A DNA stretch of 27,712 nt, from assembly GCA_044432725.1 (NCBI GenBank), contig JAWXUL010000032.1, forward strand, positions 1 through 27,712, in the 5' to 3' direction. Positions 8,428-15,253 of this stretch are shown here, piece by piece (the first letter of the stretch is position 1; each line of letters begins with the position of its first letter). The DNA comes from JAWXUK01 sp044432725 (lineage in GTDB: Bacteria > Bacillota > Clostridia > Oscillospirales > Oscillospiraceae). Below the pieces are notes generated by a model. It worked only from the letters and a program-made list of their open reading frames with translations, had not been told where the DNA came from and made no database searches. The position numbers and the translations under genes were made by a program.

Positions 8428-8551
8428 GCCCTCTCCGCCGTCTGCGGACGGCACCTCTCCCGAAGGGAGAGGCAAGGAAAACGTCCTCTCCTCGAGTCTT
8501 CCTTGGCTCTCTTTTGGAGAGAGCTACCAGCTTTGCTGACTGAGAGAGGGC
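8428..8551. mobile_element. 124-bp palindromic MITE-like intergenic repeat
   Basis: The ends are inverted (GCCCTCTC at 8428, GAGAGAGGGC ending 8551). Inside are nested hairpins: CCGTC/GACGG, CCTCTCCC-gaa-GGGAGAGG, GCTCTC/GAGAGC and CAGC/GCTG, while GAGAGGCAAGGA (about 8466-8477) is nearly complementary to TCCTTGGCTCTC (about 8499-8510). It is GC-richer than its surroundings. From memory, similar elements with paired 'CCTCTCCC...GGGAGAGG' and 'CTCTC...GAGAG' blocks occur in many copies between genes of gut Clostridia. It encodes no protein. It may also act as the 3' end of the importer and chemoreceptor transcripts, which converge here. Confidence 0.75.
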
Positions 8552-8657
8552 ACTAAATTGACAGCACAGTCTAATTTTTCTAAAATGACCCTCTCTTTTC
8601 TGAGATATCAATCACTTTTCTGTAAAAGCATCAGCCATTCAATGGAGAAGCTTTCCT

Positions 8658-10343
8658 CTATTTTTTCAAATGGAAACGGCTGACAAAAGAGCTGAGGCGT
8701 TTGGATTCCCCGCTAAGTTCTTGGCTGAAGCCTGCTGATTCTGCTGCCACTGCATCTGTACTTTGTACCACTTGGGCAATGGAAGTAATTTCTTCTGTGA
8801 CTTCTTGGATGGAAATTTTTTGTTTTTCAGTCACAGACGCCATTTCTTCCATGAGTTGGGTGACTTCTGACACGATGTCTTGGACATGGAAGATGGAATT
8901 GGCAGTGGTTTCAGCCACCACTGTCCCCTCTTTCACTGCAGACAGGGTATTTTCAATTAAAATAGCTGTGTCATGGGCAGAGTCTGCTGATTTGATGGCA
9001 AGGTTTCTCACCTCGTCTGCCACAACAGCGAAGCCTTTCCCTGCTGTCCCTGCTCTGGCTGCTTCGACAGCGGCATTTAGGGCAAGGATATTGGTTTGGA
9101 AGGCGATATCGTCAATAATCTTGATGATTTTAGCGATTTCGTTGGATTTCTCGCTGATTTGCCCCATGGAATCCATCATGTCTTCCACATTTTTACTGCT
9201 GATTTTGATATCTTCTGTGGCAAGGTTGGACTTTTCCACAGCAAGTTGACTGCGACCTGCATTCTCTTGCATACGCTTTGCAATTTTACTGACTGTGATA
9301 CGGAGTTGTTCCACGCTGCTGGTTTGTTTCCTTGTTCCTTGGGCTGATTGTTCTGCTGCGCCAGAAACTTGTTGGGCAGTATTTTGAACACGGTCAGAGG
9401 AATCTTCGATATGCATCATGGTAGAAGAAAGTTGAACACAAATCAAATCCACTGATTTTAGGAGGCTTTGAAACTCCCCTACATATGCTTGAGGATTTTG
9501 GCTTGTGGCTGTGAAATCTCCTTGGGACATTTTTTCCAGTATCTCATCCAAATCACTGATTATCCTTTGGATAGAGGTACATAGGGTTTGCATATTGCTA
9601 GATAATTGTCCTAATTCGTCCCCTGATTCATAGTCTATTGCAACGGATAAATCTCCCTTCACCATTTTTTGAGTTGCTTCTTGAATTTTATAGATTGGTT
9701 GGACTAAATTTTTCACGATAAAGACAGAAAGAACTGTGCCAATCACTGTAAAAACAACAATGCCAATGAGAATCAAGAGATGGGTTCTGTCATAGATCGA
9801 GTTTCCAGTGTCTATGGCTGAATCTGCTTCTTCTTTGACATAGTTTGTTAATTGGTTCAATGCCTCTGAAATCAGGGAAGATTGTGTCAAAGAATCATTT
9901 TTATAAACCACCTCGGCTTCTGGCACACGGTTAAGATTACTGTAATCAATCATCAGTTTGTGGAGAGGGGCATAGTCCTCCCACAGGCGTTGTACTTCAA
10001 GGATATAAGCTTTGTCCTGATCATTGACCACATAAAAATGCAAATAGACTTCTATCAAGGCATCAATTTGGGTTTTTGTTTCTTCCAAAGCATCATCATA
10101 GGCTCGTTTATCTTTGATGGTATTGGCAATAATGTGGCTACTTTCTAAAACACGAAATTCACCCAATAAGTTGCTTAAATCATCTGCATACACAATGGCA
10201 GGTAACCAGTTTTGGGAAATCAATGCTGTTTCCTTGTTGATGGAGTTCAAGGCTGTCAAGCCCATGCCTCCCATTAAAATAATCGCCAAGGAAAGGAAGC
10301 TTGTGAGCATATAAAGTTTGACTCTTATTTTTAAGTGTTTCAA
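8658..10343 (-). CDS. Methyl-accepting chemotaxis protein
   Basis: A 561-residue inner-membrane chemoreceptor. Its order is TM1 (about 13-33, LTSFLSLAIILMGGMGLTAL), an extracytoplasmic four-helix-bundle-type sensor (about 34-190), TM2 (about 192-215, LILIGIVVFTVIGTVLSVFIV), a HAMP linker beginning KNLVQPIYKIQ, and a long cytoplasmic coiled coil with the invariant signalling tip IIDDIAFQTNILALNAAVEA and RAGTAGKGFAVVADEVRNLA. It should talk to CheA/CheW, so the cell is probably motile. Both candidate starts are TTG. I prefer 10343, since the Shine-Dalgarno GGAAAGGA then sits about 10 nt upstream; at 10352 it would touch the start. No che or flagellar gene is adjacent, and the ligand is unknown. 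Confidence 0.95.
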   Translation of the reverse strand: MKHLKIRVKLYMLTSFLSLAIILMGGMGLTALNSINKETALISQNWLPAIVYADDLSNLLGEFRVLESSHIIANTIKDKRAYDDALEETKTQIDALIEVYLHFYVVNDQDKAYILEVQRLWEDYAPLHKLMIDYSNLNRVPEAEVVYKNDSLTQSSLISEALNQLTNYVKEEADSAIDTGNSIYDRTHLLILIGIVVFTVIGTVLSVFIVKNLVQPIYKIQEATQKMVKGDLSVAIDYESGDELGQLSSNMQTLCTSIQRIISDLDEILEKMSQGDFTATSQNPQAYVGEFQSLLKSVDLICVQLSSTMMHIEDSSDRVQNTAQQVSGAAEQSAQGTRKQTSSVEQLRITVSKIAKRMQENAGRSQLAVEKSNLATEDIKISSKNVEDMMDSMGQISEKSNEIAKIIKIIDDIAFQTNILALNAAVEAARAGTAGKGFAVVADEVRNLAIKSADSAHDTAILIENTLSAVKEGTVVAETTANSIFHVQDIVSEVTQLMEEMASVTEKQKISIQEVTEEITSIAQVVQSTDAVAAESAGFSQELSGESKRLSSFVSRFHLKK

Positions 10344-10463
10344 AACTGGCAAGTCCTTTCCATGAATTATTCTGGTTTCTTATCAATCTGCAAAGAATCT
10401 TTTAGAATAATCTCAAAATGAATTTGTGCTGTAAGGGTCTGTGAAATTTTTAAGCTTTCCTTA

Positions 10464-10492
10464 ATTTTACTACAAATTCCAAAAATATGCAA
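10464..10492 (-). promoter_or_regulatory. Probable chemoreceptor promoter
   Basis: On the minus strand, TTGCAT (10487-10492), 17-nt spacer, TAAAAT (10464-10469). This is a fair housekeeping sigma match about 120 bp upstream of the start. I do not see the TAAA/GCCGATAA pattern of a flagellar sigma factor. Confidence 0.5.
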
Positions 10493-10511
10493 GACGTTTT
10501 ATCAAAATTTT

Positions 10512-10665
10512 TTAGGGCAAGGGATTATCCTTCCCCTTTTTCCATTTTGAGGAAAAGCACGAAGTCTTATCCGGTCTTACCCTGAAAAAAGTTGTGAATT
10601 CAAGAAGAACCCACAACTTTCCCTAGCATATGAAACTGTTTCATTTACAAAATTCCTTGCCCTAA
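10512..10665. repeat. Palindrome-rich 154-bp segment bounded by TTAGGGCAAGG inverted repeats
   Basis: TTAGGGCAAGGgATT at 10512 and its inverse AATtCCTTGCCCTAA ending at 10665 match at 14 of 15 positions. Between them lie AAAGTTGTG/CACAACTTT (10588-10596, 10612-10620) and the palindrome ATGAAAC-t-GTTTCAT (10630-10644). The segment sits between the divergent chemoreceptor and hydrolase promoters. It could be a small degenerate mobile element or a regulatory region; no target-site duplication is evident. Confidence 0.5.
10580..10620 (-). terminator. Possible minus-strand terminator upstream of the chemoreceptor promoter
   Basis: Read on the minus strand, AAAGTTGTG and CACAACTTT form a 9-bp stem with a 15-base loop, followed by TTTTTT overlapping the stem end. 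No minus-strand gene lies directly upstream, so it would block antisense read-through from dapF into the chemoreceptor gene. Confidence 0.4.
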
Positions 10666-10682
10666 GAGTTTGTTCCCTCCCC

Positions 10683-10711
10683 TTGTTTTTTTTCTTTTTT
10701 TATGGTATGAT
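10683..10711 (+). promoter_or_regulatory. Promoter of the YdjM-like hydrolase gene
   Basis: TTGTTT (10683-10688), 17-nt T-rich spacer, TATGAT (10706-10711) with TG one base upstream. The predicted start is near 10719, about 65 nt before the ATG. Confidence 0.7.
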
Positions 10712-10783
10712 AAAAAAGTCAAAATTTGTCGAAACAGATTGTTATCATCTAAGGCAACACCTAACAAAGAAGGAGACAGCAGC

Positions 10784-11284
10784 ATGATGCACTATACCCA
10801 TAGCCCTGGGGGGGTTTTATCTGTGGCACTATATTACACTTATGGGGTTGCTCCCCCCAATTTAGCCATCATGGCTTTGGGCTTGGCACTGGGTGGTATT
10901 GGGGGCTTGCTTCCTGATATTGACCATAGTGGCAGTAAAATCACGAAAAAAACAGGTATTATTGGTTTGATTCTCAGCAAGCTTCTCAGTCATCGTGGCT
11001 TGAGCCACACCCCTATTTTATGGATTGGCATCTTTGGTGCCTTGATGTACTATTTTCCTCTTTATCAATTTATCTGTTTGCCCTTGCTTTTGGGTTGTCT
11101 GTCCCATATTCTGTTGGATGCTCTCACCCCACAGGGGGTGCCACTCCTTGCCCCTCTCTCTCGGCAAAAAATCAACTTTCTCACCATTCAAACAGGAGGG
11201 AATATCGAGCGTCTTTGCTCCATGATTTTACAAGCTGCTTGTTTGTACTTCATTTTCCAATTAGGGTATCAGGGCTTGTTTTAG
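10784..11284 (+). CDS. Membrane metal-dependent hydrolase, YdjM/DUF457 family
   Basis: A 166-residue multi-pass membrane protein with the metal-ligand pattern of the YdjM family: H3 and H6 near the N-terminus (MHYTHSPGG), LLPDIDHSGS with D45, D47 and H48, HRGLSHTP with H70 and H75, and LSHILLDALTPQGV with H107 and D111. About four hydrophobic stretches separate these motifs, placing the active site at the membrane face. AAGGAG lies 8 nt before the first of two adjacent ATG codons, so 10784 is chosen. YdjM in E. coli belongs to the SOS regulon; I see no clear LexA box here. The stop lies 5 bp from the convergent dapF stop, with no room for a terminator. The substrate of the family is unknown. 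Confidence 0.85.
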   Translation: MMHYTHSPGGVLSVALYYTYGVAPPNLAIMALGLALGGIGGLLPDIDHSGSKITKKTGIIGLILSKLLSHRGLSHTPILWIGIFGALMYYFPLYQFICLPLLLGCLSHILLDALTPQGVPLLAPLSRQKINFLTIQTGGNIERLCSMILQAACLYFIFQLGYQGLF

Positions 11285-11289
11285 GGAAG

Positions 11290-12084
11290 TCACACATCTG
11301 GAATTTCTCCATGAAACACGGTGACTGCCTCTCCTTTCATCATGATCTCCCCTTCTTCTTCCCAAAGGTCTAAAGTACCTCCCAAAAGACGAGCCTTTGT
11401 GGCACCTTGATCCAAAGTGCCTTCCTTTTGTCCCACGGCAAAACAGGCACAGGCGCCTGTGCCACAAGCCAAGGTTTCACCAGAACCACGCTCCCAAACA
11501 CGCATGAAAAAGCCTTCTTCTGTGGGGGTGTAAAATTCTACGTTCACCCCATCTGGGGCAAAAACTTCATGGGTTTCCAATTCTCTCCCCCAAATTTCCA
11601 AGGGAATTTCCATGGGATCTGGGCACATCACCACGAAATGAGGATTTCCCATAGAAACATAGGTTCCCTTGATTGTATGTCCCTGAATGGGAAGGCAATA
11701 TGGGGTGTAATCACAAGGAATCCCCATTGCCACTGTGACTTGAGTCACCTGATTCTCTGGGGTCACATGAAGGGAAATTTGGCGACTGCCTGCTGCTGTT
11801 ATTATCTCCAGATTTTTCTTTTGGGTATACCCCTCCTCGTACAAAAATTTACCTGCACAGCGAATCCCATTGCCACACATAGCCCCCTGAGACCCATCTG
11901 CGTTATACATTTCCATGACAAAGTCTCCCTGCTCCTTGTCATGATACAGATGGATGATGCCGTCACTCCCTACCCCTGTATGACGGGGCGAGAGGGTCTT
12001 TGCCAGTTTCTGAAAATCCTGTCCTTCCATATCATAGCAATAAATATAATCATTGCCGATACCGTGCATTTTTGTAAATTTCAT
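11290..12084 (-). CDS. dapF: Diaminopimelate epimerase
   Basis: A 264-residue cytoplasmic enzyme that converts LL- to meso-diaminopimelate for lysine and peptidoglycan. It needs no cofactor and uses two cysteines, seen as C70 in NADGSQGAMCGNGIRCAG and C207 in ERGSGETLACGTGACA. The N-terminus MKFTKMHGIGNDYIY is the usual glycine-rich start, and length is slightly short of the 270-280 norm. AGGAGGT precedes the ATG at a good distance. It stands alone, with no dap or lys genes beside it, and runs head-on into the hydrolase gene. No convincing promoter was found upstream. Confidence 0.97.
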   Translation of the reverse strand: MKFTKMHGIGNDYIYCYDMEGQDFQKLAKTLSPRHTGVGSDGIIHLYHDKEQGDFVMEMYNADGSQGAMCGNGIRCAGKFLYEEGYTQKKNLEIITAAGSRQISLHVTPENQVTQVTVAMGIPCDYTPYCLPIQGHTIKGTYVSMGNPHFVVMCPDPMEIPLEIWGRELETHEVFAPDGVNVEFYTPTEEGFFMRVWERGSGETLACGTGACACFAVGQKEGTLDQGATKARLLGGTLDLWEEEGEIMMKGEAVTVFHGEIPDV

Positions 12085-12400
12085 AAATGACCTCCTGATT
12101 TTTTAGGGAAACATCAATACACGGAAGTCAATCGCTGACATTCCCTTTTTTCACAGTGAGAGTTCCCCTTTGTTCTTGACACTTTATGCAAAATATCTCG
12201 GCTTATGTTTTTTTAATTTGGAAATATTAGGTATATTCTCCCAAGCTATATCATAATGATAAACAGAAGAAGAGAGGACTTGCCCTAATAACAACAGAAA
12301 AAACAAACCATCACGAAAGGCTTTTCTTCGTTTCGAACCGCCTTGACCTTGCCTTGAAATTCTCAGGTTTCAGAACGTCTCTCCCACCTTTGTGACTGAG

Positions 12401-12412
12401 ATTGACGTCAAT
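12401..12412. promoter_or_regulatory. Perfect 12-bp palindrome ATTGACGTCAAT (candidate operator)
   Basis: It lies 58 bp upstream of the -35 box at 12470, in a position suited to an activator or to an upstream operator. The regulator is unknown. Confidence 0.4.
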
Positions 12413-12443
12413 TTACTTGCCATTTCCAAAGGGATTTCCGATC

Positions 12444-12465
12444 AAAATGAAAAAATATTCATTTT
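12444..12465. promoter_or_regulatory. Inverted repeat AAAATGAA / TTCATTTT next to the -35 box
   Basis: Perfect 8-bp arms separated by six A/T bases (12444-12451, 12458-12465), ending 4 bp before the -35 box of the promoter at 12470. Placement fits a transcription factor site. Confidence 0.4.
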
Positions 12466-12469
12466 CCTC

Positions 12470-12499
12470 TTGCCAAACCATAGTATTTTCTAGTATAAT
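12470..12499 (+). promoter_or_regulatory. Promoter of the zinc-ribbon/LRR gene
   Basis: TTGCCA (12470-12475), 18-nt spacer, TATAAT (12494-12499). The start near 12506 would give a leader of about 250 nt. Confidence 0.7.
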
Positions 12500-12757
12500 A
12501 GATATATAATTCCTGAAAGGGAAGGAATCGCCCTTTTGTAACAACAATAAAGTCATTCCTTTACCTCCATTTTCACCTTTTAAAAGTTATGAATTTACCC
12601 ATGGTTTTACACTTTTCCTAAACAATATGAGAACAAAAATTTCATTCTCTTCACATCCAAGTTTTTTTATCACTTCCTGAAAAGAAACTTAAAAACTAGC
12701 ACAATCACAACTTCATGAAAGAATAACAACTTCAAGAATAGAAAAGAGCAGATAATT

Positions 12758-14107
12758 ATGAATTGTATCAACTGTGGCGAAGCCCTGAAACCAGGTGCAA
12801 AATTTTGTAATGAATGTGGCACAAAACTAAGCTTCTCTTGTCCCACTTGTGGCAAACCCTTAGAAGCCGGAGAAACATACTGCCAACAATGTATTGCAAA
12901 TAGTCCTGTTACTTCCCCCTCTCCCAGCTATCACGCCCCAACTGTTCCCCCTGTGGTGACGGCTCCTGTGGTGCCAGTTCCTGTCACACCACCCCCTGTC
13001 ACACATTCTGTGCCTGTGCCTCCCCCTGCCCCCAAGCCTCCTTCTCAGTCTGTGACACAAACCACCCAAGCACTTCCATTAATCAAGGAGTTACCTCCCC
13101 TCCACCAAGGGTCTTTGGGGCCAATGCCTGATTCTGTGCATGAAGCAGCACATCACGGCACAACTGCGCCACTGCATCATGGTTCCTTAGGGGCTGTGAC
13201 TTCTCACCATGCTGGGCATCATACACAGGGAAATCGTGATTTTACAAGTCCTAGTCATGGCTATGCACCCAGTCATCCAAGCCAAACTCCTCCTAACAAT
13301 CAATTTCCAGAGCAAAAACCAGTGGATGCTTGTACAGATGGGGATGCCAGAAATCGTGGTTTTACTTTCGAGCAAATCGAGCGAGGATTTCGGATTACTC
13401 ACTTCAACGGACGGACAAGCAATCCTGCTGTGCCTTCCTTTATCGAAGGGGTGCCTGTGGTGGAAATCTCTCGGGAAGCCTTTGAAAATAGAGGTGTCAT
13501 GTCTGTTACCCTCCCTGAAACCTTGCAAGAATTGGGGGATTGGAGCTTTACAGACAATCCCATCAAGGAACTGACCTTGCCAGAAAATTTGCAATATATT
13601 GGTTTATGTGCGTTTAAAAACAATCAAATCACCACTGTCAATATGCCTCGCCATTTAAAAAAGGTGGATAAAGAGGCATTTGAATGTAATAAGATCTCCA
13701 ACTTAACCCTTCACCAAATGTTGGAATATATTGGTCAAAGTGCTTTTTCTTATAATAATTTAAACAATATTGTGATTCCTGGCTCTGTGACTTATGTAGG
13801 AGATCACGCTTTTTCCCATAATCTTTTGACAAGTTTTATTATTTCTCCTGGTGTTGCCTATATTGGAAGCAATGCCTTTGCCTATAACCAATTAACCAGT
13901 TTTTCCCTTCCTTATGGGGTGACGGAAATTTCTGCTGGGGCTTTTTATATGAATAAAATCAGCAAGGTGGTTATCCCCAGTTCGGTACAATCCATCGGAG
14001 AAAATGCTTTCCGCAGCAACCAACTGGCGACGGTTGCTGTGCCACGATCTGTGACGAATATTCATCCCAATGCCTTTGATAAATGGGTGGAGATCATCTA
14101 TACGTAA
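12758..14107 (+). CDS. Double zinc-ribbon protein with Pro-rich linker and BspA-type leucine-rich repeats
   Basis: 449 residues, no signal peptide and no transmembrane segment, so probably cytoplasmic. Two zinc ribbons open the protein: C3-C6-C17-C20 and C28-C31-C42-C45. A Pro/Val-rich and then His/Gly-rich linker follows (about 50-190). From about residue 200 to the end there are eight or so LRR_5 repeats of 23 residues with the form 'LPxxLxxIGxxAFxxNxLxxV' (for example PENLQYIGLCAFKNNQIT and PSSVQSIGENAFRSNQLA). BspA-type repeats are usually on surface proteins; a zinc-ribbon version without export signal points to protein binding inside the cell. The start has only a weak ribosome binding site. 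A strong terminator follows immediately. Specific function unknown. Confidence 0.87.
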   Translation: MNCINCGEALKPGAKFCNECGTKLSFSCPTCGKPLEAGETYCQQCIANSPVTSPSPSYHAPTVPPVVTAPVVPVPVTPPPVTHSVPVPPPAPKPPSQSVTQTTQALPLIKELPPLHQGSLGPMPDSVHEAAHHGTTAPLHHGSLGAVTSHHAGHHTQGNRDFTSPSHGYAPSHPSQTPPNNQFPEQKPVDACTDGDARNRGFTFEQIERGFRITHFNGRTSNPAVPSFIEGVPVVEISREAFENRGVMSVTLPETLQELGDWSFTDNPIKELTLPENLQYIGLCAFKNNQITTVNMPRHLKKVDKEAFECNKISNLTLHQMLEYIGQSAFSYNNLNNIVIPGSVTYVGDHAFSHNLLTSFIISPGVAYIGSNAFAYNQLTSFSLPYGVTEISAGAFYMNKISKVVIPSSVQSIGENAFRSNQLATVAVPRSVTNIHPNAFDKWVEIIYT

Positions 14108-14137
14108 AAAAAGACTGGCTTTCGCCAGTCTTTTTTT
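14106..14137 (+). terminator. Terminator of the zinc-ribbon/LRR gene
   Basis: GACTGGC (14113-14119), TTTC loop, GCCAGTC (14124-14130), flanked by seven A and seven T residues. It can work on both strands. Confidence 0.95.
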
Positions 14138-14157
14138 GTGGATAAACAGAAAATATG

Positions 14158-14200
14158 CTAAAAAACCTTCTGAATCTACCAAAAGACTCAGAAGGTGTTT
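14158..14200 (-). terminator. Terminator of the 242-aa unknown gene
   Basis: ACCTTCTGA (14165-14173) pairs with TCAGAAGGT (14188-14196). Read on the minus strand a run of six T follows, fitting the minus-strand gene that ends at 14258. On the plus strand the tail GTTTTAT is weaker but could back up the previous terminator. Confidence 0.8.
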
Positions 14201-14257
14201 TATATTCTGCATAAAAATTTCTTTTTGTGAACATCCACCCCTTTGGGGCAGATCGTA

Positions 14258-14986
14258 TTAAATATCCCCTAGTTCGATGGTTGTGGCTGTATCTGCCACA
14301 GGAAGAACAGTAAGAGGTAGGGAGTTTGCTGGAATTTCTCCATCACTGTCAGAGAGAAGGGCGACGAAATGTAGAGATGGGTCAGTGACTGTCACGGCTT
14401 CGTCACGCAAACCAAGTGCTGCTAGGTTTGCTGAGATGGCATTGAGGGAACCAATCAAGGTATCTTTTCCTTCTGGGCTTGCCCATAGTTTTTCCAATGC
14501 TTCGTAAACAGGGGCGACTCTGCCAATACTTTGTCCTAAGTTATGTTGCAAAGCGACTACTTTCCCTTGATAGATGCCAATCATATCAATGGTGATATCT
14601 TCGGCAACTTGGTAATCCATGGCTAGGATAAAAGGATTGGCAGAAGCAATCAGTTGACGTTGGACTTCGGTCTCTTCAGAAGATTCGTCCATTGCTTGGA
14701 CCAGTACTGGGAATTTACGTTGATAAACTGGTACTGCTTTTTTATCACGTTGGAAGATGGCAAGCTCTTCTTTCATGGCATCACTTGTGAAGAAGCGTTC
14801 TTGCAAACCAAAAGCATAACCACCTCCTGCACGAATGGTGAGCATTGCTGTTCCTTTGTAGTAAATATCTACACCATTTTTCTCGATTGATAAAAAGAGG
14901 CCAGGGTTTTGTTTTATTTCTTGGAGAAACCAAGCTAATTTTCCACTTTGTAATTCTCCTACAAATCGTTCTTTTAATCCTCTCAT
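14258..14986 (-). CDS. Unrecognised 242-aa protein, possibly a degenerate PD-(D/E)XK-like fold
   Basis: A 242-residue soluble protein with no signal peptide. The start follows AGGAG with good spacing and a near-perfect promoter, and a terminator follows, so it is a real monocistronic gene. I do not recognise the family with certainty. The N-terminal block LKERFVGELQSGKLAWFLQ followed by FLSIEKNGVDIYYKGTAML recalls bacterial hypothetical proteins with 'INIYYRGGNLL', some of which I remember as PD-(D/E)XK nuclease-like. The middle (FILAMDYQVAEDITIDMIGIY, then VVALQHNLG) would align with the metal-binding D...D...ExK core, but the ExK is replaced by LQH, suggesting no nuclease activity. That reading is tentative. 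It shares its upstream region with the divergent pheA-aro operon. Confidence 0.7.
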   Translation of the reverse strand: MRGLKERFVGELQSGKLAWFLQEIKQNPGLFLSIEKNGVDIYYKGTAMLTIRAGGGYAFGLQERFFTSDAMKEELAIFQRDKKAVPVYQRKFPVLVQAMDESSEETEVQRQLIASANPFILAMDYQVAEDITIDMIGIYQGKVVALQHNLGQSIGRVAPVYEALEKLWASPEGKDTLIGSLNAISANLAALGLRDEAVTVTDPSLHFVALLSDSDGEIPANSLPLTVLPVADTATTIELGDI

Positions 14987-15017
14987 GCTGTCATCTCCTA
15001 TGTTTCTTAGTAATCAG

Positions 15018-15042
15018 TTTCACTGTGCATGGCACGCTGAAA
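15018..15042. promoter_or_regulatory. Imperfect 25-bp palindrome in the leader of the 242-aa gene
   Basis: TTTCA-ct-GTGC-atg-GCAC-gc-TGAAA lies between promoter and start of the minus-strand gene. Nine of the outer and inner pairs match. It could be an operator or an RNA hairpin. Confidence 0.4.
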
Positions 15043-15065
15043 GGGAAAATAATCCCACAAAATTC

Positions 15066-15093
15066 ATTATACCACAAATGTTTTATTTGTCAA
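15066..15093 (-). promoter_or_regulatory. Promoter of the 242-aa unknown gene
   Basis: On the minus strand, TTGACA (15088-15093), 16-nt spacer, TATAAT (15066-15071) with an extended -10 TG. Both hexamers match consensus perfectly. Confidence 0.85.
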
Positions 15094-15113
15094 TCACCTT
15101 CTTAAATTTTCTC

Positions 15114-15142
15114 TTGCAAATCTTTTTTTTTTATAGTATAAT
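15114..15142 (+). promoter_or_regulatory. Promoter of the pheA-aro operon
   Basis: TTGCAA (15114-15119), 17-nt T-rich spacer, TATAAT (15137-15142). The start near 15149 gives a leader of about 155 nt. Its -35 box lies 20 bp from the divergent -35 box, so the two promoters could share regulators or compete. Confidence 0.85.
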
Positions 15143-15178
15143 GTTATCTGAAGACATTTCACTTATCAAGAGCTTGCA

Positions 15179-15253
15179 ATGCTGGAAACAAGGGCAAAAT
15201 CTTTTGCTTCCTATTTGTTTGTGGACGAGATGTCCCCTGATTGGAATCACTGA
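15179..15253 (+). CDS. Possible 24-codon leader peptide of the pheA-aro operon
   Basis: An ATG-to-TGA frame of 24 codons inside the operon leader. It holds four aromatic residues: F9, Y12, F14 and W22, with YLF at 12-14. The ribosome binding site is weak (AAGAG). The RNA over it can fold: GCAAAA/TTTTGC (15193-15198, 15201-15206), flanking AAACAA/TTGTTT pairing, GGAC/GTCC (15223-15235), and TATGATCA against TTGATaCATA just after the stop. I see no terminator with a U-run and no T-box sequence, so a classic attenuator is not proven. It could equally be chance. Confidence 0.3.
   Translation: MLETRAKSFASYLFVDEMSPDWNH

Larger units (their letters stand above)
12085..12757. other. 673-bp AT-rich intergenic region without a recognisable gene
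   Basis: No ORF with a ribosome binding site and codon-like composition was found. It holds the plus-strand promoter at 12470, a perfect 12-bp palindrome at 12401, an inverted repeat at 12444-12465, a CTTGCCCTAA copy (12279-12288) of the motif bounding 10512-10665, and a small palindrome ATCAT-a-ATGAT (12251-12261). The part after 12500 would be a leader of about 250 nt for the zinc-ribbon gene. It matches no riboswitch class I know. Confidence 0.6.

Noticed and set aside
8402..8611. Minus-strand 69-codon frame over the palindromic repeat
   Set aside because: The translation is Arg-rich low-complexity text produced by the repeat itself, without a ribosome binding site.
12176..12181. TTGACA as a plus-strand promoter
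   Set aside because: No -10 hexamer occurs 16-18 bp downstream (the nearest TATGTT is at 22 bp).
5401..14251. TTTGGGGCAG seen in three non-coding places (5402, 6596, 14242)
   Set aside because: The same string occurs in coding DNA as Phe-Gly-Ala codons and the flanks share nothing, so it reflects base composition.
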